NCBI GenBank assembly: GCA_031963405.1
Contig: JASSUJ010000001.1
Span: 620,001 to 684,000, forward strand
Origin: JASSUD01 sp031963405
GTDB lineage: Bacteria > Pseudomonadota > Gammaproteobacteria > Burkholderiales > Burkholderiaceae
DNA: 64,000 nt
Direction: 5' to 3'
Every line of letters starts with the position of its first letter. Position 1 is the stretch's first letter. The notes under the pieces are model-generated. The model saw only the letters and a program-made list of their open reading frames with translations, had not been told where the DNA came from and ran no database searches. Of this stretch, positions 16,808 to 25,747 are shown piece by piece. The translations under genes and the position numbers were made by a program.

Positions 16808-18244
16808 TTAGAATTGCTGTATCGCTGCTAGCCTTGTAAGTACAAGGTCTCGCCCAAACACTTCGAGCACCCCATCGATGGCTGGTGTCTGTGTTGTCCC
16901 AGCAATGAGCAGGCGCACAGGCATAGCTAATTGGGGAAACTTAAGTCCATGCGCTTGTACCGTGGCTTTAAGAGCTGCATTAATTTCGTCACGCTGCCAA
17001 GCCATGTTCTGCAAGCGCTGCTGCAGATCGTTGAGCGCAGCGCGTGTTGCCTCAGTCAAATAAGGGCTAAGCACTTGCTGCGTCAATTGAGGTGCTTGGT
17101 AAAAAATTGTTGCGCTAGCGGCTAATTCTTTTAGCGTATGTGCTCGATCTTTCAGTAAACCTAGCACTGCAGACAGGGATGGGCCTTCACTCGCATCGAT
17201 ATCGAACTCAGCCAGAAAGGGCTGCACTAATTCAGCAAGACGTGCATTATCCGCTTGCTTAAGATAATGATGGTTGAGCCATTTCAATTTTTCTGGATCG
17301 TATTGAGCAGAAGATTTGCCAAGATGCGCCAAGTCAAACCATTCAATCAATTGCTCACGCGAAAAAATTTCATCGTCGCCATGTGACCAACCAAGACGTG
17401 CCAGATAATTCAGCACCGCTTCGGGCAGATACCCTTCAGCGCGGTACTGCATGACGCTCATCGCATCATTGCGCTTGGACATTTTTTCGCCCTTTTCATT
17501 CAGCACAGTTGGCAGATGCGCGTAGATAGGCGGTTCGTGGCCCAAGGCACGGAGGATATTGATTTGACGTGGGGTATTGTTGACATGGTCGTCACCGCGA
17601 ATCACATGCGTGATACACATATCAAGATCGTCGACCACGACACAAAAATTATAAGTAGGCGAGCCATCAGCCCGAGCAATCACTAAATCATCCAGCTCTT
17701 GGTTAGCGATTTCGATACGCCCTTTGACTGCGTCGTCCCATACGACTGAACCCGTTAAGGGGTTTTTGAAACGCACCACAGGCTTAACGTCGGTCGGCGG
17801 CGTAGGTAGTACCTTGCCAGGCTCAGGACGCCAGCGTCCATCGTAACGTGGCTTTTCCCCGCGTACGCGTTGCGCTTCTCGCAATTCTTCTAATTCAGTC
17901 GCTGATACATAGCAAAGATAAGCTAAACCACGCTCTAGTAATTGCTGGATAACTTCACGGTAGCGTGGCATGCGCTGCATCTGATAAAACGGGCCTTCAT
18001 CAAAATCGAGGCCAAGCCATTGCATGCCCTCAAGAATGACCTGCACCGAAGCATCGTTTGATCTTTCGGTATCAGTATCTTCGATACGCAGAATGAAAGC
18101 ACCCTTCTGCTGGCGCGCAAACGCCCATGGGTACAACGCTGAACGGATGTTGCCGAGGTGAATAAAGCCAGTGGGGCTAGGTGCGAAACGGGTACGAACA
18201 GCAGTAGTAGTCACAGGAAGTACAGAAGATGCAGTAGAGGTCAT
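16808..18244 (-). CDS. gltX: Glutamyl-tRNA synthetase
   Basis: This class I synthetase charges tRNA-Glu with glutamate. The start at 18244 is chosen because its ATG overlaps the stop of the upstream NlpC/P60 gene (ATGA) and gives a 478-residue protein. Motifs: RFAPSPTGFIHLGNIRSALY (the HIGH-type motif), LRIEDTDTERS, the glutamate-binding region, and EKMSKRNDA (KMSKS loop). The C-terminal anticodon-binding domain is complete. The open frame could start earlier at 18292, but that would overlap the upstream gene. In E. coli the toxin HipA inactivates this enzyme by phosphorylating the Ser of the KMSKS loop. That Ser is present here and a hipBA module lies 40 kb away. Confidence 0.97.
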   Translation of the reverse strand: MTSTASSVLPVTTTAVRTRFAPSPTGFIHLGNIRSALYPWAFARQQKGAFILRIEDTDTERSNDASVQVILEGMQWLGLDFDEGPFYQMQRMPRYREVIQQLLERGLAYLCYVSATELEELREAQRVRGEKPRYDGRWRPEPGKVLPTPPTDVKPVVRFKNPLTGSVVWDDAVKGRIEIANQELDDLVIARADGSPTYNFCVVVDDLDMCITHVIRGDDHVNNTPRQINILRALGHEPPIYAHLPTVLNEKGEKMSKRNDAMSVMQYRAEGYLPEAVLNYLARLGWSHGDDEIFSREQLIEWFDLAHLGKSSAQYDPEKLKWLNHHYLKQADNARLAELVQPFLAEFDIDASEGPSLSAVLGLLKDRAHTLKELAASATIFYQAPQLTQQVLSPYLTEATRAALNDLQQRLQNMAWQRDEINAALKATVQAHGLKFPQLAMPVRLLIAGTTQTPAIDGVLEVFGRDLVLTRLAAIQQF

Positions 18245-18849
18245 TGCGCTGCCATAATGATGCGGCGTGCGCCGGTGTAACGTGCTTTCCAATAACTGTT
18301 AGCGAGCCTATCAATACGGATCGTTTTACCGGTTGCCGGCGAATGCACGAATTTATTATCGCCAATATAAATTCCCACATGGGAAACAGTACGGCGCATT
18401 GTATTAAAAAATACTAAATCGCCAGGCTGCAAATTATTCTGGCTGACTTTTCGGCCTACTCGGCTCATATCTATGGCGCGGCGCGGCAAAAGCAAGCCTA
18501 CCGTATCTTGAAAGACATACCGAACAAAGCCACTGCAATCCATGCCAGACTTTGGCGTATTGCCGCCCCATTGATACCGTACACCGATCAATAGCAAGGC
18601 CTCGACCACTACATCGCTTGTATGTTGCGCAACATTAGAAAGGAATGTTTGAGCTGCTTTAAGAGGCTGATTGGCAATCGCTTTGACTGGGCTAGGCCGT
18701 GGCGACAATAAGGCAAGCGAATCAACTTTTTGCTGAGGCAAATTGATCGTGGTATCGGCCAAGACTTGACCTGCAGGAATGTAGAGCACGCTTGCCAACA
18801 TACTGGCTGTTACATACGCACTGACCCGCTTAAAGATGTTTGAACTCAT
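18241..18849 (-). CDS. NlpC/P60 family peptidoglycan endopeptidase
   Basis: The 202-residue precursor has an N-terminal signal segment (SAYVTASMLASVLYIPAGQVLA) and an NlpC/P60 domain from about residue 78. The catalytic triad is visible: Cys105 in MDCSGFVRYVF, His157 in SHVGIYIG and a third polar residue, His169, in FVHSP. The RYQWGGNTPKSG motif before the Cys is typical of the family. These enzymes cut D-glutamyl-diaminopimelate bonds in peptidoglycan and act in the periplasm. The gene is coupled to gltX by an overlapping ATGA, a conserved neighbourhood in Burkholderia-type genomes as I recall it, although the functions are unrelated. Confidence 0.93.
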   Translation of the reverse strand: MSSNIFKRVSAYVTASMLASVLYIPAGQVLADTTINLPQQKVDSLALLSPRPSPVKAIANQPLKAAQTFLSNVAQHTSDVVVEALLLIGVRYQWGGNTPKSGMDCSGFVRYVFQDTVGLLLPRRAIDMSRVGRKVSQNNLQPGDLVFFNTMRRTVSHVGIYIGDNKFVHSPATGKTIRIDRLANSYWKARYTGARRIIMAAQ

Positions 18850-19504
18850 ATAAATAAATCAACACCAATCAAAATGGATAAGGAAGCGCTGGATGAATCA
18901 CCAATAGAAAAGCTCACCAAGCAATACATTTACAAGGCAAGCACAATAATCATTTGCAATCCATTCAATCTGACCTTAAGAGCGGGGGAATATAACAAGG
19001 TGCGCCCTCTGTGTCAAAATTCAGGCTCCTAAGCACATGTCCACCATTTCCTTTTAACAAGGCTTTTATAAAGCAATGCCTTGTACCTAGGGCCTCTTCT
19101 AGAACTATCCTGCTCAAGATTTACGTTGCTGCCCTCTGCACCTATCGTTGCAAACGCTTAGAGCCTGTTCACAAATTTTTAAAGTTGGGATGATGGCTAT
19201 TTTTAACCGACTAAGTTGAACAAAAGAGCCAGGGGCCTTATCCAAGCGATATTAGTCGAAGCCAATTTGAAGAGATAAGGCAGCTAAATCTTTTTATAGC
19301 TCTTCGAGGTAAGCATATATTTTGCATGGAAATATGAGCTTCGGTTGCCGATGATGGGCAGTCATCAAGGCTTCTACTGCGCCGTTTTCTACTACTGTTT
19401 TTAAGAAAATAACTACGGGGAAAACGACCTGTTTTCGTTCTTATGCAATTTAAATTGCATAAGATTTTTATCATGCCTCATGTCTATTCAACTGAGGCTA
19501 AGTC
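18850..19504. other. Long spacer with no recognised gene
   Basis: No coding region is supported. AGAGCCTGTTCACAAATTTTTAAAG at about 19158 matches the end sequence of the repeat at 14152 and of the hairpin at 46985. From 19205 to 19480 the DNA is AT-rich with several short palindromes, upstream of an AT-rich orphan gene. Confidence 0.45.
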
Positions 19505-20113
19505 ATGCCAGCTGAACTTAATATCGATATACCAGCGCTAGCCATATTCAACCCTTTAGGTCAAGTTACTGTTGATTCTAATGGCCTTCCAAAATTGTCG
19601 AGTAAAAGCTTAGCTACCCAGAGCGCATGGCTTCTTAACCACGCTCCAAACAATCAACATATCAGCCCTATTCCGTACAATCGCAGCTCAGAAAATATCT
19701 TATTAGACTATCGTTTATATTTTCTAGAAAAATATAAATATATTAACTTCAAATTAAATATAATAAATATTTTCGGAGGTAATTTAACACCAGAAAAAGA
19801 ATTGACACACAACAAAGAATTAAAATTAAATCAAGCAACGATAAAATTTTTAGGGAAATTAAACGAATTAATTGCCCAAAAAATATATTTAACTTCGAGA
19901 GATGCTGGACCAAGCCAGGAAGAATATAATTATTTTTTAAACGAAGTAGGAGCGCTATTTTCAGCAAAAAAAGAATTGGACGAGTTGGAGGAAAAAATAG
20001 AGCTAGAAATATTTTATTTGGACTCAAAAAAAATCAATTTAAATGAAAGTGAAAATTACTTAAAAAGACAGGAATTAGAAAAAAATAGATTTTTAAAGAA
20101 AAAAAATAATTAA
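19505..20113 (+). CDS. Orphan AT-rich hypothetical protein with C-terminal coiled coil
   Basis: I do not recognise this 202-residue protein. GAGG lies before the ATG. Residues 1-60 are polar and mixed; from about 95 the sequence is Lys/Glu/Asn-rich and strongly helical (EKELTHNKELKLNQATIKFLGKLNELIAQK, AKKELDELEEKIELEIFYLDSKKINLNESENYLKRQELEKNRF), ending in a run of Lys and Asn. The base composition is much more AT-rich than the housekeeping genes around it, which suggests acquisition or lack of selection on composition. It lies tail to tail with the helical-repeat gene at 20.2-21.4 kb, which has the same low GC. Confidence 0.65.
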   Translation: MPAELNIDIPALAIFNPLGQVTVDSNGLPKLSSKSLATQSAWLLNHAPNNQHISPIPYNRSSENILLDYRLYFLEKYKYINFKLNIINIFGGNLTPEKELTHNKELKLNQATIKFLGKLNELIAQKIYLTSRDAGPSQEEYNYFLNEVGALFSAKKELDELEEKIELEIFYLDSKKINLNESENYLKRQELEKNRFLKKKNN

Positions 20114-20221
20114 TCAAAAGTTACAATATATTTCTCACCGAAGTCACTACCAAGACAATAGATAATACCAAAATATTTCATCTATTAAGAAAACACTAAT
20201 ATTTTTTACCTGATGAATAAA

Positions 20222-21421
20222 TCACAAAGAACGATTACCGAAGATAAATCTATTTTTTTGATCCTGACCGACTAATCTTTCCTTACCTTCTTTATCAAGC
20301 AGCTTAATTACTTGCGAGAAATTTTTTTCTATTTCCGTATACTTGGATGCTTCTATTAGATCTTGCTCTAACATATCTTGCTTATTAAATTCATTCACAT
20401 TTTCATTTAAACGAGCAAAAGAATTTTTTAGATCTAATAGATTTTGTTGATTAAATTTTCTCAAGCCTTTATCTCGCTTATCTCGTTTAAGCACTTCCTC
20501 TGCAATATCAGCACCTGCCTTTAAAAAGCTTATGTTGTATAGGAATCTGTTGCCTAAGAATGCACTAAAACCTTTTGCTGACAGAGACAAACCTTGTGCT
20601 GTAAAAGCGGCCAAACCTTCAGGCAATTTAGCCTGCCTACTCACCTCTTCTGCAAGAATAGCGCATGCTTTCTCCCCCCAGACCTCATCATCTGGAAGCT
20701 GACTGAAGGCATTCACCAAAAGTGCCTGCTCTTGTCGTTTATTAACCATCTGATTTTTATCAAGGATAGGTCGGCTAAGCACTTCCTTTGCAATATCAGT
20801 GCATGCCTTTACAAAAATTGTATTGTACGGAGGTCTTTTACCCGTAAAGTTAATTAAAGCATTAGCTAAAAGCGACAAACCTTGAATGGTGAAAGCACCT
20901 AATCCCTCAAACGACTCAGCTCGTCTGCTCACTTCCTTTGCAAACACAGCACATACTTGCTGACGGAGGGCACTACAGGGAAGCTTAATAAAAGCATTCA
21001 CAAAAATTGACAGATCTTTTGGCGTGAGAGCCTCTAAAACTTTATCAGCGTTAGGCTGGTTAATTAACTGAGATGTAAAGTTTGCATATGCTTCTGCATA
21101 CGCTCGTTTCTTTGGCTCTTTGTTGTACTGGTTTGCTAAACGTAACCCTTTTTTTATATAGAGATTTTGCAGATTTTGATCGGCCTGAGTCCCTGAATTT
21201 GGAATACCTACACCTGCAGGTAAAGGCATAGCTCTTTTACCGGCAGCATAATTTGGTTGAGCGCTTGTACGGGAATCTTCTTTAATATTATTAAGGGTTA
21301 GACTAGTGCCATTCGGCCGCTTCACCAAAAAGCTTTTTTGCTCCTGAAAACCTTGCTTATCCTCCTCAGTCGTAGCTTCAACTCTGTTAATTCCCGGCAT
21401 TAGTTTGATAGGATCAGTCAT
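20222..21421 (-). CDS. Helical-repeat protein resembling SKWP/XopAD-type effectors
   Basis: The ATG at 21421 (GGA eight bases upstream) gives 399 residues; an in-frame ATG at 21457 has no ribosome site. Residues 1-105 are polar and look disordered. From about 128 there are tandem helical units of about 45 residues: LTPKDLSIFVNAFIKLP, FTIQGLSLLANALINF, RQEQALLVNAFSQLP, FTAQGLSLSAKGFSAF and FNQQNLLDLKNSFARL. Each is followed by a second helix with the pattern A-x-x-IAKEV. Units two and four are the most alike, as if a pair had been duplicated. The pattern recalls the SKWP repeats (LxNALSKWP) of Ralstonia and Xanthomonas type III effectors, but Trp-Pro is not conserved. Function unknown; effector status is inference. 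Confidence 0.7.
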   Translation of the reverse strand: MTDPIKLMPGINRVEATTEEDKQGFQEQKSFLVKRPNGTSLTLNNIKEDSRTSAQPNYAAGKRAMPLPAGVGIPNSGTQADQNLQNLYIKKGLRLANQYNKEPKKRAYAEAYANFTSQLINQPNADKVLEALTPKDLSIFVNAFIKLPCSALRQQVCAVFAKEVSRRAESFEGLGAFTIQGLSLLANALINFTGKRPPYNTIFVKACTDIAKEVLSRPILDKNQMVNKRQEQALLVNAFSQLPDDEVWGEKACAILAEEVSRQAKLPEGLAAFTAQGLSLSAKGFSAFLGNRFLYNISFLKAGADIAEEVLKRDKRDKGLRKFNQQNLLDLKNSFARLNENVNEFNKQDMLEQDLIEASKYTEIEKNFSQVIKLLDKEGKERLVGQDQKNRFIFGNRSL

Positions 21422-22091
21422 AAAAAATTTCCAATTTGCGGTGCAGGCCATTTCCATCTTTTGTAAATTCTCGCAAAGAGTGTTAGCAAAGCGCTTTTAT
21501 GTAGAGTAACCAATAAAATTGATGAACATGGCTTAAAAATTCTCTCAATTAATCCTGAAATAGAATCCGCTTTTTCTCCCTTATAACCCGTACCCAAAAA
21601 ACCTGCCACCTTGCAACTGCGAGAGTAAATCCAGTTTTATTAATCAATACCGCAAATCCTTTTGTGCTGTATGAGTGCCTTGAAAAGAGCTATATCGATT
21701 TTTTCTTGCAAGTAAAGGCCTCGGCTAAGCCAGAGTACGGCCATAAGCAAGGCAGTATTTCCGTATATACCAATGCCTCAGTATGTATTAGCTACCCAGC
21801 ATTACACGGTCAAGCACATGCGGGGGGAGAGATATTAGCCAAGCTTTTAGCAAAGCCAGCACGAAAAATGCACTAATCAATATTGAATGCGCGCCCATCG
21901 CGGCATGACAAGGAAAATCCGCGGTGCTACACTACGCCGCAAAACAGTCACCATAAGCAAAAGGTAGTGGCGACTTAAACAGGATGGTAAGACGAGTCAC
22001 TTCTAACAAAAGACTTATCTACCCACTCAATACGCCCTAACCAAGCTTTATGGTTGTATACAAATTCATTATTTGCAGATACGGAGTATCT
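21422..22091. other. Spacer upstream of fabI
   Basis: Short open frames occur on both strands (for example 70 codons on the plus strand from 21664), but none has a ribosome site or recognisable motif. The DNA from 21500 to 21900 may be decayed coding sequence. The last 100 bases must hold the fabI promoter. Confidence 0.4.
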
Positions 22092-22874
22092 ATGGGCTTC
22101 CTCACTGGCAAACGCATTTTGCTCACTGGCCTTCTCTCAAAACACTCAATTGCTTTTGGCATCGCACAAGTCTGCCAACGCGAAGGGGCACAACTTGCTT
22201 TCACCTACGCTGATGAACGTTTTAAAGCACGAGTTACGGAATTTGCAAAAGAGTTCGGTAGCGAGCTCGTGTTCCTGTGCAACGTCAGCGATGATGAGCA
22301 AATAGAAAATACCTTTACTGAACTGAAAACACATTGGAAAAGCCTTGATGGCTTAGTGCATTCCATTGGTTTTGCACCACGTGAAGCGATTATGGGAGAT
22401 TTCTTGGCAGGCTTAAGCCGTGAAAATTTTAATATCGCGCATGAGATTTCTGCCTACAGCTTCCCAGCATTAGCCAAAGCGGCACTGCCATTGCTAAGCC
22501 CGAAAGCCTCCTTACTCACGCTAACTTATTTAGGCGCTGAGAAAGTTGTTCCCAACTACAACACCATGGGCCTGGCCAAAGCCTCGCTTGAAGCCAGCGT
22601 ACGCTACCTCGCGGCCACCCTTGGCCCACGCGGCATACGTGTTAACGGCATTTCAGCCGGCCCAATCAAAACCCTCGCGGCAAGTGGAATCAAGGACTTT
22701 GGCAAAATTCTAGATCACGTCGAAAAAAATGCGCCATTGCGCCGCAACGTCACCATTGAACAAGTGGGCAACGTCGCAGCATTTTTACTATCCGATCTAG
22801 CTGCAGCAGTCACCGCCGAAATTACTCACGTCGACGGCGGTTTCAACGCCATCGTCAGCGGTATGATTGACTAA
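22092..22874 (+). CDS. fabI: Enoyl-[acyl-carrier-protein] reductase (NADH) FabI
   Basis: The ATG at 22092 is preceded by GGAG and starts the typical MGFLTGKRILLTGLLSKHSIAFGIA. The 260-residue protein is an atypical short-chain dehydrogenase that reduces the enoyl-ACP double bond in the last step of each fatty-acid elongation cycle. The catalytic Tyr-x6-Lys is seen in YNTMGLAKASLEASVRYLA, and NGISAGPIKTLAASGI is the following substrate-loop region. SIGFAPREAIMGDF is also typical. It is the target of triclosan and isoniazid-type inhibitors. The gene is followed directly by a small palindrome that could serve as its terminator and then by tRNA-Leu. Confidence 0.97.
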   Translation: MGFLTGKRILLTGLLSKHSIAFGIAQVCQREGAQLAFTYADERFKARVTEFAKEFGSELVFLCNVSDDEQIENTFTELKTHWKSLDGLVHSIGFAPREAIMGDFLAGLSRENFNIAHEISAYSFPALAKAALPLLSPKASLLTLTYLGAEKVVPNYNTMGLAKASLEASVRYLAATLGPRGIRVNGISAGPIKTLAASGIKDFGKILDHVEKNAPLRRNVTIEQVGNVAAFLLSDLAAAVTAEITHVDGGFNAIVSGMID

Positions 22875-22875
22875 G

Positions 22876-22940
22876 AAGGTCCTGCATAACCTGCGGGCAA
22901 GGAATGCCTTTATTGCCCACAGGTTATGCAGAGCGCCCTT
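22876..22940. repeat. Short palindrome of the GTAC family (copy I), possible fabI terminator
   Basis: CTGCATAACCTGCGGGCAA faces TTGCCCACAGGTTATGCAG, starting one base after the fabI stop. The GTAC core is missing, so it looks like an internally deleted copy. The long stem could end fabI transcription. Confidence 0.65.
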
Positions 22941-22955
22941 AATTACACACAAAGA

Positions 22956-22983
22956 TTGACTCTCTTTAACAGCTAACTATAAT
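22956..22983 (+). promoter_or_regulatory. Sigma-70-type promoter for tRNA-Leu
   Basis: TTGACT (22956-22961) and TATAAT (22978-22983) are separated by 16 bases and lie about 70 bases before the tRNA 5' end. This is a good match to the housekeeping consensus; the start site is inferred. Confidence 0.65.
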
Positions 22984-23052
22984 GGCACCTTCGCATTTGC
23001 GAGAGCATGCTCATTAACGCAACGAGCACGCCAACGCATCAATGCACACCTA

Positions 23053-23137
<85 letters not shown>

Positions 23138-23560
23138 ACACCCCATATAAGTCCTTGTTTTATAAGGGTTTCTTCTTTAGTTTGGCGTAAATTTGGCGTA
23201 GCAGATAAAAATATCTCCCCCAAGAAACAACAAGCCATGCCTTTGTCGTGCTGCCTCCCTACCCCCTTAAAGCACTAAGCTAATTCTCTATTCTCCTAGC
23301 AAAATGCGCACTTATAGATGGTCTAAAGCTTTTTCGAGGCCTTAGGCTAACTTCAGCTCGCTCGATGACCACGCTAAATAGCGCATATTTGCTAGGGGGC
23401 CGGCGCGCCTCAAACAAAAGCAAAGAAAGCCATATAAGAGCCTATGTTGGGATAAAAACGAAAGATGTGGAGTTGGTTGGACACATAACTAGAAAGCCCC
23501 TGAGGCAATCTAAGGTGGAATAAGAGTGGCGAATATTAGCTATCTGTCGAAAGCGGGGAT
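23138..23560. other. Spacer between tRNA-Leu and phage portal relic
   Basis: No intact gene. The position directly after a tRNA and before phage debris suggests the edge of a decayed prophage, but I could not recognise an integrase here. GGCGCGCC at about 23401 and several short open frames are the only other features. Confidence 0.4.
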
Positions 23561-23945
23561 TTAGTCGGATTTAAACTGGACCATTTTCTTATCCAACCGC
23601 TTATTCAACTCAGTAAATTTTGCTTGAAACGGTTGAATCTCATGCTGTGTAGAAAGCTTAGCCGCCGTATCAGCCGTCCCACGATGGGCAGCGAGTAAGT
23701 CATCCCGCGTGACATTCTTGATATTAAATAATTCCTCTTTGGCGGTGGCTTCACAGAAATCGGGATAAGATATAAGCCATCTTTCTTTCCGTTCGGCGCA
23801 TAGACAAACAGGTTTCTAAAATTCCCCATTTCTTTGCTTTTTTTCAGCGCTTGCCGTCACCCTTCACGGCGGATTCCTGGTGCGCGGCATTGGTCATATA
23901 CAGAATAAAATCAATATAGTTTCCATTCCCATAATATTTTCACTT
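23561..23945 (-). pseudogene. P2-type phage portal protein (PBSX/gpQ family) relic
   Basis: Reading leftward in shifting frames gives consecutive pieces of a P2-type portal protein. First comes KYYGNGNYIDFILYMTNAA up to a stop, then MGNFRNLFVYAPNGKKDGLYLIPIS. After a frameshift near 23760 follows EELFNIKNVTRDDLLAAHRG, then HEIQPFQAKFTELNKRLDKK and the stop at 23561. These match, in order, the last third of portal proteins, which form the vertex ring through which DNA enters the capsid. At least one stop and two frame changes interrupt it and the N-terminal two thirds are absent, so it is non-functional. Confidence 0.8.
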
Positions 23946-23999
23946 AAATAAAATGGCTGATTCATTTTTTTAACCCACAGATGAGTACGCCCCTATTTC

Positions 24000-24497
24000 T
24001 CATATAGAACGGTGACGTTTATGTTTAATTTGCGAATCATTTTTTTGTGAATTTTCTATGCTTTTCATTTTTAACTCTACTTTAGCAATGTTTGTTTGAG
24101 TTATTGAAAGAGAAGTTTCTATTTCTTCTCTATCCTTTAAATTCCCTTCCATATCTCTTCTAGTATTTTTAATATCTGAGTTTAAAAATACTACCCTTAT
24201 TAATTCCCCATGTTTTAAATGATTACGCCATTCTTCTACAAAACCTTTTAATACCTCTCGTTGAGCATCTAATTCTTTTTCAACCTCTTTCAAATCATGC
24301 AGATCATTTTTTTCTTGTTCTTGAAGATATGCAAGATTTTCAGCTAATTTTTCAAAAACTCCTGAAGCTTTAATATCAATTTCTACATCATTGATATTAG
24401 AGCAAGAATTCCTTCTTTTAAGCGTACTAGATACCTCCACTCTATCAAGTTCAGTATTTTCATTGGGTAAAACTGGATAGCCTAGGTTATTTTCCAT
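24000..24497 (-). CDS. Orphan coiled-coil protein
   Basis: I do not recognise this 165-residue protein. The ATG at 24497 is used; a GTG three codons earlier is the only alternative. Residues 1-45 are polar (ENTELDRVEVSSTLKRRNSCSNIND) and from about 50 the sequence is a long charged coiled coil (EKLAENLAYLQEQEKNDLHDLKEVEKELDAQREVLKGFVEEW, then KDREEIETSLSITQTNIAKVELKMKSIENS), ending in a basic tail. No signal or membrane segment. It is AT-rich and lies between two portal-gene relics, so it may be cargo of the former prophage or a later arrival. Confidence 0.6.
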   Translation of the reverse strand: MENNLGYPVLPNENTELDRVEVSSTLKRRNSCSNINDVEIDIKASGVFEKLAENLAYLQEQEKNDLHDLKEVEKELDAQREVLKGFVEEWRNHLKHGELIRVVFLNSDIKNTRRDMEGNLKDREEIETSLSITQTNIAKVELKMKSIENSQKNDSQIKHKRHRSI

Positions 24498-24742
24498 TTT
24501 CAACACTCGAGAATTAAATTTAAGTTAATTTAAGATAAAAAAATTAACTAATTATCGAGAAAGCGAAATCTTGCTAGATTTCCCGTAGCCATCATTATTT
24601 TTAAGTTATTTTCTTAAAAAAATTTAATCATTTAAGTTATACCATAAATTATCTTTAAGAAAATTTTTTGTAAAATAAGGAAAATTTGACTTATGAATCA
24701 TATTAACTTGGAAAAGCGGAAATTAAAGAAGCGCTGATTTTT

Positions 24743-24848
24743 CTATTTCTTATCAGCTATAAACTGCACCACTTCTTGATCAAACCACTTATTTAGCTCA
24801 ATCAAGCATATTTGCAATGGTTTAAGGCCATGAATCAGTGGCTGAAGG
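24743..24848 (-). pseudogene. Second portal-protein C-terminal fragment
   Basis: On the minus strand, IHGLKPLQICLIELNKWFDQEVVQF and a stop (24743-24745) align with the end of the first portal relic (HEIQPFQAKFTELNKRLDKKMVQF) and with intact P2-type portals. It overlaps the last codons of the neighbouring gene in another frame. This implies two portal genes, or a duplicated end, were once present. Confidence 0.6.
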
Positions 24849-25497
24849 AAGATTTTTTACTTTTTGCCGGAGGGGAAGAGGAGAGCGCATCAGCTTGATT
24901 GGCTTGGGCTGCTTTTTTTCGCAAAGAGTATGCCCTCCCGGCCGCCAGTTGAGTAGCTCTACCAAGATCGGATTGCCTGTACTTTTTCTCTATAGCTTTA
25001 CCAGCAGGTGATTGCTTGTACTTTTTTTGCGAAGCTCTACCAGCAGGTGATCGGTTATACTCTCTTTTCTTAGCTCTACGAGCATCTGATGGGCTGTGCG
25101 CTTCATCTTGCTGTCTTGCTCTCTCGTTAACAATTGTCCAAACTTGCCCCAGGCCGTCTTTAAAATCTTTCGCTCTTCCTTCGTTAACTAAAATATTAGC
25201 CACTGTAGCGTAACGTTTTCCCTCTTCAAGCTTTAGGTTTATCAATTCATCCGTTGCAAGCATCAAGACGGTGGCAGGCAATAACTGCTGAGATGGTTTT
25301 GTGGCTTGATTTCTCTGCGTAGACTGATCTAAATTATTTTGCTCTGGATGAGTAAATAAAAGCGTCGCGACTGATCGAATTGAGGGATCGGGGTCCTGAA
25401 GCAAATAATTGAATTGAACATTATCGTTTGACATCTTCGACAACATACTAAAGTTTTTAGCTATATATTCTTGCTCTTCTTTTGTATACATATACAT
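24835..25497 (-). CDS. Hypothetical basic protein with three 13-residue tandem repeats
   Basis: The ATG at 25497 follows GGAGGGG closely; the frame is open further upstream, but without a ribosome site. The 220-residue protein has a polar N-terminal part (EEQEYIAKNFSMLSKM...), a helical middle (DELINLKLEEGKRYATVANILVNEGRAKDFKDGLGQVWTIVNERARQQDE) and, at residues 147-185, three units of the form YxxSPxGRAxQKK (YNRSPAGRASQKK, YKQSPAGKAIEKK, YRQSDLGRATQLA). A Lys/Ser-rich tail follows. Repeats of this kind occur in phage and bacterial proteins that may bind nucleic acid; I cannot name a family. It lies beside phage relics and its stop overlaps a portal fragment. Confidence 0.6.
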   Translation of the reverse strand: MYMYTKEEQEYIAKNFSMLSKMSNDNVQFNYLLQDPDPSIRSVATLLFTHPEQNNLDQSTQRNQATKPSQQLLPATVLMLATDELINLKLEEGKRYATVANILVNEGRAKDFKDGLGQVWTIVNERARQQDEAHSPSDARRAKKREYNRSPAGRASQKKYKQSPAGKAIEKKYRQSDLGRATQLAAGRAYSLRKKAAQANQADALSSSPPAKSKKSSFSH

Positions 25498-25747
25498 CGG
25501 CCCCTCCCTCGCCGAATATTGACGACTTACCCAAAATCTATCGCAATCTGCGCTTAACCTGTTTAGGGATAGCGTATATCTTGGCGATAAAACGAAGACG
25601 CCTGTCCTAATCAATAACGGGTATAGCTGCTAGCCAATCTATCTATTGATTGATAAGCCACGCTAGAGACGGATTTTTATTCTATAAAATAGTTTTTTTA
25701 CTGGATACGATTGGGCTGTTTTATATCATTTAGCAATTGGAGCAAGG

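Noticed and set aside
21664..21876. 70-codon open frame upstream of fabI
   Set aside because: No ribosome site or recognisable motif; probably chance or decayed DNA.
23138..23210. Integrase C-terminus right after tRNA-Leu
   Set aside because: A short minus-strand piece (YAKFTPN) looks vaguely like an integrase end, but it is too short to support.
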